This document shows, one piece after another, positions 52,745 to 60,931 of a stretch of DNA of 64,000 nt (position 1 is its first letter; each line of letters starts with the position of its first letter). The notes below the pieces were generated by a model that did not search any database, was not told where the DNA came from, and worked only from the letters and a program-made list of their open reading frames with translations. The position numbers were made by a program, and so were the translations under genes. The DNA is from Rhizobium rhizoryzae (lineage in GTDB: Bacteria > Pseudomonadota > Alphaproteobacteria > Rhizobiales > Rhizobiaceae). The stretch lies in the NCBI RefSeq assembly GCF_011046895.1, contig NZ_CP049250.1, positions 1,586,501 to 1,650,500 of the forward strand. The letters are read 5' to 3'.

Positions 52745-54325
52745 ATGCGGGAGTATCTGGTCGCGGTCGATATAGGTACGACCAGTGCGCGCGCAGGCAT
52801 TTTCAGCCGTGACGGCCGCATGCTGGCCAAGGCGCGTCACCCGATCGAAATGCGAAGGGGACCGGCCGATTTTGCCGAACATGATTCCGAAGACATTTGG
52901 CGTGCAACCTGCTCTGCCGTGCGTCAGGCATTGTCCGCCTCCGGCGTAAAAGCCTCTCAGATTGCGGGTCTGGGGTTCGACGCAACCTGTTCACTCGTCA
53001 TACGCGATAGCCAGGGCGCGCAGCTTTCCGTTTCAGAAACGGGCGATGCGCGTTTCGATACAATTGTCTGGCTCGACCATCGTGCCGTGGCTGAAGCCGA
53101 AGAAATGAATGCAACAGGCCATCCGGTTCTCGATCATGTCGGCGGCTCTCTCTCGCCGGAAATGCAGATCCCGAAGCTGATGTGGTTCAAGCGGTACATG
53201 CCGCAGCAATGGCAGAAGTCTGGCTTCTTCTTCGATCTTGCCGATTTCATGACCTGGCGTGCGACGGGATCTGCCGCGCGCTCGCGCAGCACGCTGACCG
53301 CGAAATGGAATTATCTGGCGCACGAGCCAGAGGGATGGAACACCAGTTTTCTGGCCCTGGCCGGGCTGGAGGATTTTCGCGACAAGGGGAACCTTCCAGA
53401 TCGAAGCGCCGGACCCGGCGAGGCAATCGGCCATCTGAGCGCGCACGCGGCGCAGGAGCTTGGCCTCGATCAGGGTTGCGTTGTCGCCGCCGGACTGATC
53501 GACGCCTATGCAGGCGGTCTTGGCCTTCTTGCCGGAGTGCTGGCCGATGACGACGCGCTGGAGCGGAACGCTGCACTCATCGGCGGAACATCAAGCTGTC
53601 TCGTCGCCTTTTCAAGGACCGAACGTCACGGTTCGTCGCTCTGGGGACCATTTTTTGAAGCGGCGCTTGACCGTTTCTGGCTGGTGGAAGGGAGCCAGTC
53701 CGCGACGGGAGCTCTTCTCGATCACATTGTGCGAATGCACGCCAGTGGCGGCGAACCGGATTCGGCGCGCCATCAGGCCATCATCGATCGCATCATCGTG
53801 TTGAGGCAGCGGGAAGGCGATCGGTTCGGAGAAGGCCTGCATGTTCTTCCGGACTTCCACGGAAATCGTTCTCCTCTTGCCAATCCGCGTGCAACTGGCG
53901 TGATGAGCGGGCTGACGCTCGATACGAGTTTCGACGGTCTGTGCCGGATCTACTGGCGCACCTGTGTGGCGCTGGTTCTCGGCCTTCGGCATATTCTCGA
54001 TGCGATGGAAGCGATCGGTTATCGTTTCGACATGCTGCATGCCGGGGGTGGTCACATTCATAACCCACTGCTTGTGGAGCTTTATGCGGATGTGACGGGG
54101 CGTTCCATCCGCATTCCCCATGCGCCGGATGCGGTGCTTCTGGGCTCCGCCATGGCGGCATCCGTGGCAGCCGGGATGAACGCAACGATGGCAGATGCCG
54201 GCAGAGCCATGGATCAGGGCGGAACGATCCGGCGGTGCGATCCTGCACGCAGAGATGTTTATGAGCGGGACTACCGGCGCTTCATGGCCATGCATCGTCA
54301 TCGTGCCGAGCTGGAAGGGATTTGA
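52745..54325 (+). CDS. FGGY-family carbohydrate kinase, probable pentulose kinase
   Basis: 526 residues from the ATG at 52745 (MREYLVAVDIGTTS), with GGAAAG upstream; longer in-frame starts overlap the phosphatase gene. The N-terminal phosphate-binding loop VAVDIGTTSARAGIF and C-terminal adenosine motif LHAGGGHIHNPLLVEL (about 435) are typical. WLDHRAVAEAEEMN and NGTSS-like GGTSSCLVAF place it nearer the ribulokinase/D-ribulose kinase branch than XylB, so pentulose products of polyol oxidation are likely substrates. Last gene of the polyol run. Confidence 0.87.
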   Translation: MREYLVAVDIGTTSARAGIFSRDGRMLAKARHPIEMRRGPADFAEHDSEDIWRATCSAVRQALSASGVKASQIAGLGFDATCSLVIRDSQGAQLSVSETGDARFDTIVWLDHRAVAEAEEMNATGHPVLDHVGGSLSPEMQIPKLMWFKRYMPQQWQKSGFFFDLADFMTWRATGSAARSRSTLTAKWNYLAHEPEGWNTSFLALAGLEDFRDKGNLPDRSAGPGEAIGHLSAHAAQELGLDQGCVVAAGLIDAYAGGLGLLAGVLADDDALERNAALIGGTSSCLVAFSRTERHGSSLWGPFFEAALDRFWLVEGSQSATGALLDHIVRMHASGGEPDSARHQAIIDRIIVLRQREGDRFGEGLHVLPDFHGNRSPLANPRATGVMSGLTLDTSFDGLCRIYWRTCVALVLGLRHILDAMEAIGYRFDMLHAGGGHIHNPLLVELYADVTGRSIRIPHAPDAVLLGSAMAASVAAGMNATMADAGRAMDQGGTIRRCDPARRDVYERDYRRFMAMHRHRAELEGI

Positions 54326-54399
54326 AACAGCAGGCTTCACCGCTTGTTTGAAAAATCTCCGCCTCCTACATGGGTGGTAACAAAAGGAGCCGCCGACCC

Positions 54400-55149
54400 A
54401 TGATCCTAGAAGCCGCGCGACTGTCGCTCGTAAACCTTTTTGCGCCGGAAACACGCTCCGTGTTCTGGAAGGTCCTTGGCTTGACGATCCTGGTGCTGAT
54501 CGGCCTATGGTTTGCCCTGCGCGAGATCTTCGCCCTCTATATCTGGCCCTATTTTGCGCAGCTGATGCCAACCGTGCCGGACTGGGCAGGCTGGCTGACT
54601 TTCCTATTCGCCATCGTGGCCGGGATCGGTCTGGCACTCGGGCTTGCTCTTTTAATCGCGCCTATCACAGCGTTGATCGCCGGTCTGTTTCTGGATGATG
54701 TGGCAGAGGTTGTCGAGAAGCGGGACTATGCCTCAGATACACCCGGTACGGCCCTACCGCTTGGCCGCGCCATTCTGGAATCCGTGCAATTTCTCGGAGT
54801 TGTCATCGTCGGCAATATCATCGCCCTGTTTCTGCTGTTCATTCCAGGCGTCAATCTTGTCGCCTTCTTCCTCGTGAACGGTTACCTGCTGGGGCGTGAA
54901 TTCTTCGAATTCGCTGCCATGCGCTTTCGCACACCGCCGGAAGCCAAGGCCTTTCGCCAGAAACATAAAGGTACGGTGTTTCTGGCGGGCCTTTTGATCG
55001 CAGCATTCCTGGCTATTCCCTTCGTCAATCTGCTGACGCCCCTGTTTGCGGCGGGCCTGATGGTCCACCTTCACAAGGCGATCAGCCGCCGCGATCCGTC
55101 ATTCACTCTCGTCGGCCAGACTGGAAGCGCCAATCATCTGCGCGGGTAA
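54400..55149 (+). CDS. EI24/CysZ-like integral membrane protein
   Basis: 249 residues, with about four to five membrane helices: about 25-50 (VLGLTILVLIGLWFALREIF), 70-95, 135-160, 195-220. LIAPITALIAGLFLDDVAEVVE and the overall pattern are those of the EI24 family, which includes the E. coli sulfate permease CysZ. AAAGGAG is 10 bp before the ATG at 54400; an ATG at 54370 is less favoured. Transport of a small anion is plausible but unproven. Its 3' end overlaps the convergent nth gene by 51 bp. Confidence 0.83.
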   Translation: MILEAARLSLVNLFAPETRSVFWKVLGLTILVLIGLWFALREIFALYIWPYFAQLMPTVPDWAGWLTFLFAIVAGIGLALGLALLIAPITALIAGLFLDDVAEVVEKRDYASDTPGTALPLGRAILESVQFLGVVIVGNIIALFLLFIPGVNLVAFFLVNGYLLGREFFEFAAMRFRTPPEAKAFRQKHKGTVFLAGLLIAAFLAIPFVNLLTPLFAAGLMVHLHKAISRRDPSFTLVGQTGSANHLRG

Positions 55150-55863
55150 TTCCTCTAGGATAGCTGGAATATCGTTTGTCTTGGCGGGATAGCGGCAGAG
55201 ATCCGCAATGACGCAAGTTTCGCATTCCGGCTTGCGCGCCTTGCAGGTGTAGCGACCATGCAGGATCAGCCAGTGATGCGCGTGGAAAAGATAATCCTTC
55301 GGGATCACCCGCAGCAGGTTTTCCTCCACTGCATCCGGGGTCGTGCCCGGAGCCAGCTTGATGCGGTTGGCGATGCGGAAAACATGGGTATCGACGGCCA
55401 ATGTTGGAATGCCGAAGGCCATGGACATGACGACGTTGGCCGTCTTTCGACCTACGCCCGGCAGGCGCATCAATTCCTCACGCGTCTTTGGCACTTGACT
55501 ATCGAATTCATCAATCAGCATTCGACAGAGCGCGATGACGTTTTTTGCCTTGTTACGATAAAGTCCAATCGTCTTGATATGCTCGATGACGCCGTCTTCG
55601 CCAAGCGCGAGCATTTTTTCCGGCGTATCGGCAATCTGGAACAGTTTGCGCGTGGCGCGATTGACCCCGACATCGGTTGCCTGCGCGGACAGAGCAACGG
55701 CTACCACGAGTGTAAACGGGTTCACATGTTCCAGTTCGCCCTTCGGTTCCGGCCTCTGGATCGAGAACCTGCGGAAGATCTCTTCCAGCTCTGCCTTGTT
55801 GTAGGCAGTGCGGGCATGTCTGCGGCTTCTCGCCGCGCCATTTGACTTTTGTCTGGTTTGCAT
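55099..55863 (-). CDS. nth: Endonuclease III
   Basis: 254 residues, somewhat longer than the E. coli enzyme because of a basic N-terminal tail (about 25 residues) and a C-terminal tail. It removes oxidised pyrimidines and cuts abasic sites in base-excision repair. Helix-hairpin-helix LPGVGRKTANVVMSMAFG carries the catalytic Lys; the catalytic Asp is in VDTHVFRIANR. The iron-sulfur cluster cysteines are C-x6-C-x2-C-x5-C in CKARKPECETCVIADLC. The last 17 codons are encoded opposite the 3' end of the neighbouring membrane-protein gene. Confidence 0.95.
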   Translation of the reverse strand: MQTRQKSNGAARSRRHARTAYNKAELEEIFRRFSIQRPEPKGELEHVNPFTLVVAVALSAQATDVGVNRATRKLFQIADTPEKMLALGEDGVIEHIKTIGLYRNKAKNVIALCRMLIDEFDSQVPKTREELMRLPGVGRKTANVVMSMAFGIPTLAVDTHVFRIANRIKLAPGTTPDAVEENLLRVIPKDYLFHAHHWLILHGRYTCKARKPECETCVIADLCRYPAKTNDIPAILEELPAQMIGASSLADESE

Positions 55864-55913
55864 GTGGATTAGGTTTCAAGAGTTGCCATATGGCTTGTAT
55901 CGCAAGGCAGAGG

Positions 55914-56408
55914 ATGGAAGGCAACGTGCAGGCGACAGAAGAACAACCGGTTTTTGCCGCAGAACTCACTCCGTATCGCTCCCTTGGGCCACGGGGTTTC
56001 CGCATCATGCTGGCCATCAGCGGCGCCATTTGCATGCTGCATGCGATCTTCTTCCTTGCGACGGGGGCCTGGCCGATCGGGCTTTTCTTCGGCCTGGATT
56101 TCCTTTTGCTATGGGGCGCTTTCCTGCTGAACTATCGGTCAGGGCGCGCGCGCGAAGAGGTGACCGTCTCGCGGACCAGTGTTTCCGTCCGCAAATTTTC
56201 GCCTGCCGGGCGCGTGGTCGAGCACAGCTTCAATCCTTTCTGGGCACGGTTTCGGGTGCGGCGCCACCACGAATACGGCATTACCTCCATGCATGTGACG
56301 GGAGAGGGACGGCATACGGATATCGGATCCTTCCTGAACCCTGATGACCGGGAAAGCTTTGCCAAGGCATTTCGTGGCGCTCTTGCGACGGTGAAGCAGC
56401 GGGTTTGA
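55914..56408 (+). CDS. DUF2244 family membrane protein
   Basis: About 164 residues. Two close membrane helices (about 30-75: GFRIMLAISGAICML, FFGLDFLLLWGAFLLNY) followed by a soluble beta-rich half with RAREEVTVSRTSVSVRK and FNPFWARFRVRRH. This layout is that of the DUF2244 family common in Alphaproteobacteria; function unknown. The start is uncertain: ATG 55914 abuts AGAGG, GTG 55926 has GGAAGG 4 bp upstream, and ATG 55890 is also in frame. It is divergent from nth. Confidence 0.8.
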   Translation: MEGNVQATEEQPVFAAELTPYRSLGPRGFRIMLAISGAICMLHAIFFLATGAWPIGLFFGLDFLLLWGAFLLNYRSGRAREEVTVSRTSVSVRKFSPAGRVVEHSFNPFWARFRVRRHHEYGITSMHVTGEGRHTDIGSFLNPDDRESFAKAFRGALATVKQRV

Positions 56409-56488
56409 TCTGCCTTGATCTACGCAAGAAACGGGTGGCGTGCAGCGCGCCGGCGTGATGAATTGCGCCGACGAAGAGGAATGTTGCC

Positions 56489-57373
56489 ATGAACGCATTG
56501 TCGCCCGTGCCCGAAACGGCCACTGATATTACGCCCTCTGGCGAGGACTATGCCATCGTCAAGCAGGTCATCGAACTGATCACTATTGACTATCGCGAAC
56601 AGCCATCGCTGGACGCGATCGCAGCGGAACTCGGCCAATCGCCCACGCAATTGCAGAAGGTGTTCACGCGTTGGGCGGGCCTTTCGCCTAAGGCCTTTCT
56701 GCAGGCAGTGACGCTGGACCACGCCAAACGGCTGCTGCATCAGGAGGAGCTTCCGCTTCTGGAAACCTCTCTGGAGGTTGGCCTGTCGGGACCTAGCCGA
56801 CTGCACGATCTTTTCGTGACGCACGAGGCTATGAGCCCGGGAGAGTGGAAGGCGAAAGGCGGTGGACTGACCATGCGCTATGGCTTCCATCCGTCACCCT
56901 TCGGGCTGGCGCTAGTGATGGTTACGGATCGGGGGCTTGCGGGGCTGGCCTTTGCGGATGATGAGGGTGGACGCGATGCCTACTTTCACGACATGGCACG
57001 ACGCTGGCCGAATGCACATTACGTTCAGGATTCTGACGCGACCGCGCCCTATATTTCCCGGGTTTTCGACGCTCGGCGATGGGCCTGCGAAGAGCCGTTG
57101 CGCGTGGTTCTCATTGGGTCGGATTTCCAGATCCGGGTCTGGCAAAGCCTGTTGAAAATACCCTTCGGCAAGGCTGTGACCTATTCCGATGTGGCGCGCG
57201 ATATAGGTCAGCCGACAGCCAGCCGCGCAGTGGGAGCTGCCATCGGGCGCAACCCGATTTCCTTCGTGGTTCCATGCCATCGGGCGCTCGGCAAAAGCGG
57301 CGCGCTGACCGGCTATCACTGGGGCCTCACGCGCAAGCGCGCCATTCTCGGCTGGGAAGCGGGGAAGGGGTGA
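56489..57373 (+). CDS. AraC-type HTH fused to O6-methylguanine-DNA methyltransferase
   Basis: 294 residues. Residues about 20-110 form an AraC-type DNA-binding domain (SLDAIAAELGQSPTQLQKVF, GLSPKAFLQAV). Residues about 125-290 form the alkyltransferase, with active site VVPCHRALGKSG (Cys about 263) and the helix-turn-helix QIRVWQSLLKIPFGKAVTYSDVA (in parts). It lacks the N-terminal Ada zinc domain whose Cys senses methyl phosphotriesters, so it cannot be switched on in the classical Ada way. It repairs O6-alkylguanine by suicide transfer; a regulatory role is uncertain. Confidence 0.9.
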   Translation: MNALSPVPETATDITPSGEDYAIVKQVIELITIDYREQPSLDAIAAELGQSPTQLQKVFTRWAGLSPKAFLQAVTLDHAKRLLHQEELPLLETSLEVGLSGPSRLHDLFVTHEAMSPGEWKAKGGGLTMRYGFHPSPFGLALVMVTDRGLAGLAFADDEGGRDAYFHDMARRWPNAHYVQDSDATAPYISRVFDARRWACEEPLRVVLIGSDFQIRVWQSLLKIPFGKAVTYSDVARDIGQPTASRAVGAAIGRNPISFVVPCHRALGKSGALTGYHWGLTRKRAILGWEAGKG

Positions 57374-57414
57374 GGGAACTTGATGCAGCGGTTCTCTTGT
57401 GAGATCATTCGACG

Positions 57415-57651
57415 ATGAAGAGCAGTATTGAACTTTCTGACGATATCAGCCGCCGCATCGATCTCTTGGCGGAGCGCTCGCGGCTTACCAGAAGTCAAAT
57501 CATTGAAGACGCTCTCGCCAATGGCCGGTCTCTTGCCTGGCAGGAGCGTTGGATCGCGGGAGTTCAATCTGGCCTTGACGAGGCGGACAGTGGAGAGTTC
57601 GCATCCGAGGATGAGATTTCTCGTGTACTGACCAAGTATGATCCGGTTTGA
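57415..57651 (+). CDS. Ribbon-helix-helix antitoxin (ParD/CopG type)
   Basis: 78 residues. N-terminal ribbon and helices SSIELSDDISRRIDLLAERSRLTRSQIIEDAL (in parts: SIELSDDISRRIDLL, RSQIIEDALAN) are a typical RHH DNA-binding dimer motif; the C-terminal half is acidic and probably binds the toxin. It is directly followed by a ParE/RelE-fold toxin gene, so the pair is a type II toxin-antitoxin module. Autorepression of the operon is expected for the family. No obvious operator repeat is seen in the 41-bp upstream gap. Confidence 0.85.
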   Translation: MKSSIELSDDISRRIDLLAERSRLTRSQIIEDALANGRSLAWQERWIAGVQSGLDEADSGEFASEDEISRVLTKYDPV

Positions 57652-57653
57652 GC

Positions 57654-57941
57654 GTGAAAATCGTCTGGACGCGGCGTTACCTTCGCGAGCTTGAGGCGAT
57701 CGGTGATTTTGTGGCTGAGCGCAATCCCCGTGCTGTCGCGCAGCTCGTTCGAGTGATCCACTCGCGGATCGAACAGCTGCTGTCCAACAATCCATTTGCT
57801 GGTCGTATCGGAGAGATTCCGGGAACGAGGGAACTCGTCATAAGCGCAACGTCTTATATCGTCGCTTACCGTGTTAACGAGGAAGCGGTCGAAATATTGT
57901 TTGTTCAACATGGCGGCAAGGCGTGGCCAGATGAGGTTTAG
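57654..57941 (+). CDS. ParE/RelE-superfamily toxin
   Basis: About 95 residues from the GTG at 57654, 2 bp after the antitoxin stop; a TTG at 57648 that overlaps that stop is also possible. The ParE fold is recognisable: IVWTRRYLRELEAIGDFVAERNPRAVAQLV (in parts), PFAGRIGEIPGTRELVIS, YIVAYRVNEEAVEILFVQHG. ParE relatives poison gyrase, RelE relatives cleave mRNA; ParE-like residues are favoured but the target is not provable. Its stop overlaps the convergent SorC-regulator stop. Confidence 0.85.
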   Translation: MKIVWTRRYLRELEAIGDFVAERNPRAVAQLVRVIHSRIEQLLSNNPFAGRIGEIPGTRELVISATSYIVAYRVNEEAVEILFVQHGGKAWPDEV

Positions 57942-58912
57942 CCTTTAGCGAGCAATGCCCGCGCGGCACCCTCATCGGTAATCAGCGTATTGCAGCCGAT
58001 GCGGCGGATGGTGGCGAGAATGGCATGGGCGCGGTGGGCCCCACCCGATGATAGCACGATGTGCTTTGCCTTCTTCAGAGTATCCAGATCGACGGACATG
58101 ACCCGCTCGTTGATGGGATGATCGATCGTGCGGCCCTCGGCGTCCAGGAAATTGAACATGGTGTCGCAGACGCAGCCCGCCTCAATCAGATCCTGAAGCT
58201 CAGTCTTCGAGATGAAGCCCTCTGACAGCGAAGTCGAGTGCGGGCCGATATCGCCGCAGGAAACGATGGCAAGATCGAGGTTTTCGGCGAGATCGTAGAT
58301 GGTTTTCAGACCGCATTGCTCGATCAGTGCGCGCTTGGTCTGAACCGAATCTACCAGGAGCGGCGCAAGGAACATGTAGCATTCCGCCCCCAACTGGCTG
58401 GCAAGGCGCCAGGTGTAGTCGATAGGGTTGGTCTGATGCACAGCAACAATGCCGCCGAGCAGGGAAACCACCTTGCAGTTCTCCCGCCGCGGTGGACGAA
58501 ATCCGGAAAGCGAGGCGGTCATGGTTCGCCCCCAGCCGACGCCGATTGTCATATCATCGGCCACCACTTCCGTCAGGAAATGGCCAAGGGCTAGACCGAC
58601 AGCCTTTGCAATGCCGCCCGCATCGGATCGATCCGGCGCCGGTACGACGATGGCTTCGTCCAGCCCGTAGGCCTTTTCGAGCTTGACGGCGAGTTCGACG
58701 CAATCATCGATCCCCTCGCTGATCCAGATCTGAACCTCGGACCGCTTCAAGGCTTCGTCCAGCATGCGAATGACGGTGGAGCGGCTGATGCCGAGCTTTT
58801 CCGCCACATCCTTTTGCGTCAGGCCCTGATTGTAATAGAGCCATGCGGCGCGCAACCGAAGGGATGCCGCTTCCGAATAGGCCTGATGCGTTTCGCGTCT
58901 GAGCTTTGCCAC
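57938..58912 (-). CDS. SorC-family sugar-binding transcriptional regulator next to transaldolase
   Basis: 324 residues from the GTG at 58912 (AKLRRETHQ follows). N-terminal helix-turn-helix (LRAAWLYYNQGLTQKDVAEKLGISRSTVIRML, about 18-50, in parts) and C-terminal SorC domain (VGWGRTMTASLSGF, HPINERVMSVDL, GAHRAHAILA). The longer in-frame extension to 59020 is rejected because a good promoter (-10 at 58949-58954) would lie inside it. Divergent from transaldolase, whose control it probably exerts; effector perhaps a pentose or heptulose phosphate. Confidence 0.86.
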   Translation of the reverse strand: MAKLRRETHQAYSEAASLRLRAAWLYYNQGLTQKDVAEKLGISRSTVIRMLDEALKRSEVQIWISEGIDDCVELAVKLEKAYGLDEAIVVPAPDRSDAGGIAKAVGLALGHFLTEVVADDMTIGVGWGRTMTASLSGFRPPRRENCKVVSLLGGIVAVHQTNPIDYTWRLASQLGAECYMFLAPLLVDSVQTKRALIEQCGLKTIYDLAENLDLAIVSCGDIGPHSTSLSEGFISKTELQDLIEAGCVCDTMFNFLDAEGRTIDHPINERVMSVDLDTLKKAKHIVLSSGGAHRAHAILATIRRIGCNTLITDEGAARALLAKG

Positions 58913-58924
58913 TGCGCCTGCTGT

Positions 58925-58960
58925 TATCCGTTGATATGTTCCACCGGAACTATCCGTTGA
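58925..58960. promoter_or_regulatory. Direct repeats TATCCGTTGA, probable SorC-regulator sites
   Basis: Identical 10-bp copies at 58925-58934 and 58951-58960, 26 bp start to start, flank GTTCC-ACC-GGAAC (58938-58950). The second copy overlaps the regulator promoter -10, which suits autoregulation. Confidence 0.55.
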
Positions 58961-58977
58961 GATGAAACAAATGTCAA
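58949..58977 (-). promoter_or_regulatory. Sigma-70 promoter of the SorC-family regulator
   Basis: On the minus strand TTGACA (58977-58972), 17-bp spacer, GATAGT (58954-58949). Transcript start near 58942, about 30 bases before the GTG start. Confidence 0.65.
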
Positions 58978-58995
58978 ATCCATTCAGCAAATGTC

Positions 58996-59025
58996 TTGAC
59001 TTCAGCGTGTGAGCGCGCACATAGT
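58996..59025 (+). promoter_or_regulatory. Possible promoter of the transaldolase gene
   Basis: TTGACT (58996-59001), 18-bp spacer, CATAGT (59020-59025), 55 bp before the start codon. Confidence 0.45.
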
Positions 59026-59080
59026 AGACTCATGGGAGAGCAGACTCTCCGACCGCAAATGAAAGCGTTAGGAACATCGG

Positions 59081-60040
59081 ATGGCATCCAAACTTGAACA
59101 ACTCCGCGCCATGACCACGGTGGTCGCCGATACGGGCGATATCGAGGCGGTTGCGCGTCTGAAGCCGGTGGATTGCACCACCAATCCCACGATCGTACTC
59201 AAGGCGCTGGGCACCCCGGCTTTCGCCGACAAGGTCAAGGAAGCGATTACCTGGGGCAAGAGCCAGAACGGATCGTCCGATGCTGTGGTGGCTGCCGTTG
59301 CCGATCGTCTGGCCATCTCCGTTGGTGCAGCCCTGGCTGAACTGGTGCCCGGTCGCGTTTCCACGGAAGTGGATGCAGACCTCTCCTTCGACACAGAGGC
59401 CTCGATTGCAAAGGCGCATGGCATCATTGCCGCCTACAAGGAGCGCGGCATCGAGCGGGATCGTATCCTGATCAAGCTCGCCTCCACCTGGGAAGGCATC
59501 AAGGCGGCCGAAGTTCTGCAGACGGAAGGCATCGACTGCAACCTGACACTTCTGTTCTCCAAGGCTCAGGCCATCGCCTGCGCCGATGCCAAGGTGTTCC
59601 TCATTTCGCCGTTCGTCGGTCGTATTCTCGACTGGTACAAGAAATCGACAGGTCAGGACTACACGGCAGAGACCGATCCGGGTGTCGTTTCCGTGCGCCA
59701 GATCTACAATTACTACAAGGCCAATGACATCAAGACGATCGTCATGGGTGCGTCCTTCCGCAATGCTGGCGAAATCGAGGCGCTGGCGGGTTGCGACCGC
59801 CTGACGATCAGCCCTGCGCTGCTGGACGAGTTGGACAAGGCTGAAGGCACGCTGGAACGGAAGCTTTCGCCGGACAATATCACCGAAGATGCATTCCAGC
59901 CGATCGACGAGAAGAAGTTCCGCTGGATGCTGAACGAGGACGCGATGGCAACGGAAAAGCTGTCGGAAGGCATCCGTCTGTTCGCCAAGGACCTCGTAGC
60001 CCTGCGCGAGATGGTGAAGAAAGAACTGGCTGCCGCCTGA
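59081..60040 (+). CDS. tal: Transaldolase
   Basis: 319 residues, TalB type. It moves a dihydroxyacetone unit between sedoheptulose 7-phosphate and glyceraldehyde 3-phosphate in the non-oxidative pentose phosphate pathway. The Schiff-base Lys is in [19 protein letters not shown] (about 132); [13 protein letters not shown] and [12 protein letters not shown] [14 protein letters not shown] are conserved. A SorC-family sugar-binding regulator is divergent. Ends at a terminator 25 bp later. Confidence 0.95.
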   Translation: MASKLEQLRAMTTVVADTGDIEAVARLKPVDCTTNPTIVLKALGTPAFADKVKEAITWGKSQNGSSDAVVAAVADRLAISVGAALAELVPGRVSTEVDADLSFDTEASIAKAHGIIAAYKERGIERDRILIKLASTWEGIKAAEVLQTEGIDCNLTLLFSKAQAIACADAKVFLISPFVGRILDWYKKSTGQDYTAETDPGVVSVRQIYNYYKANDIKTIVMGASFRNAGEIEALAGCDRLTISPALLDELDKAEGTLERKLSPDNITEDAFQPIDEKKFRWMLNEDAMATEKLSEGIRLFAKDLVALREMVKKELAAA

Positions 60041-60065
60041 TGCCCTCACGTTGAGACGAATAAAG

Positions 60066-60093
60066 CGGCCTGTTTCGAACGGGCCGTTTTTTT
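60066..60093 (+). terminator. Rho-independent terminator after tal
   Basis: Stem CGGCC (60066-60070) with GGCCG (60082-60086), extended by GTT/AAC inside, then seven T. It reaches the stop codon of the convergent sitD gene. Confidence 0.88.
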
Positions 60094-60931
60094 ATGCATC
60101 GGAGAGCGTTCGTGCCTGAAAACTGTTGCGCAGGAAGGCCAGGATGAACACCACCGTCATCAACAGAACGATGGTGGGGGCTGGCGCACTATCGATGAAG
60201 AAGCTCGCATAGATGCCAACGAATGAGCAGCCGAATGCGACGACAACGGATGTCAGAAGCATGGCGTGGAAGCGACGGGCCAGCAGATAGGCGATTGCAC
60301 CCGGTGCTACCAGAAAGGCGACCGCGAGAATGATGCCAACCGCTGTCAGTGCGCCCACAACTGTCAGAGACAGGACCGTTAGCAAGCCATAATGCAGCAC
60401 TGTGACTGGAAGGCCGATCGCCTTGGCATGCTGGGCATCGAAGGCGTGCAGCAGCAGGTCTTTACGCAAGATCGCCAGAAAGAGTGTTGCGGCCAGAGCA
60501 ATCAATCCAGACTGCAGCAGGTCGGCAGGCCCGATACCCAGCATGTCGCCAAACAGGATGTGATCGAGATGCACGTCGCTTTTCACGGCAACAAACATCA
60601 CGAGGCCGAGACCGAACATGCCGGAAAATACGATGCCGAGCACGGTATCTTCCTTGATGCGGCTATTTTCCTTAATGAAACCGGTGCCGATGGCACAGAC
60701 GAGCCCGGCAACGAAGGCGCCGAGTGCTAATGGCAAAGAGAGCATGTAGGCCAGCACCACACCCGGAAGCACGGCGTGAGAGACCGCATCCCCCATCAGT
60801 GACCAGCCCTTCAACACAAGAAAGCAGGAGAGCATGGCCATGGGAATGCAGATCATCAGCGTGACTAGGAAGGCGTTCTGCATGAAGGGAAGCTGGAAGG
60901 GCAGGATGACCCATTCAAGAAGCTCGCTCAT
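60092..60931 (-). CDS. sitD: Manganese/iron ABC transporter permease
   Basis: 279-residue metal-ion permease of the ABC-3 family with about eight hydrophobic helices. Typical segments: SLMGDAVSHAVLPGVVLAYML (about 45-65), DHILFGDMLGI and TVVGALTAVGIILAVAFLVAPGA. It overlaps sitC by 4 bp. The C-terminus retains residues to ARTLSDA. Homologous zinc permeases (ZnuB) look alike; operon and upstream boxes favour Mn/Fe. Confidence 0.9.
   Translation of the reverse strand: MSELLEWVILPFQLPFMQNAFLVTLMICIPMAMLSCFLVLKGWSLMGDAVSHAVLPGVVLAYMLSLPLALGAFVAGLVCAIGTGFIKENSRIKEDTVLGIVFSGMFGLGLVMFVAVKSDVHLDHILFGDMLGIGPADLLQSGLIALAATLFLAILRKDLLLHAFDAQHAKAIGLPVTVLHYGLLTVLSLTVVGALTAVGIILAVAFLVAPGAIAYLLARRFHAMLLTSVVVAFGCSFVGIYASFFIDSAPAPTIVLLMTVVFILAFLRNSFQARTLSDA

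Noticed and set aside
58938..58950. GTTCC-ACC-GGAAC as a pair of EcfG -35 boxes
   Set aside because: No CGTT-like -10 at the right distance on either strand.
58913..59020. 36-residue N-terminal extension of the SorC-family regulator
   Set aside because: It would place a TTGACA-N17-GATAGT promoter inside the coding region, and the extra residues do not resemble the family.
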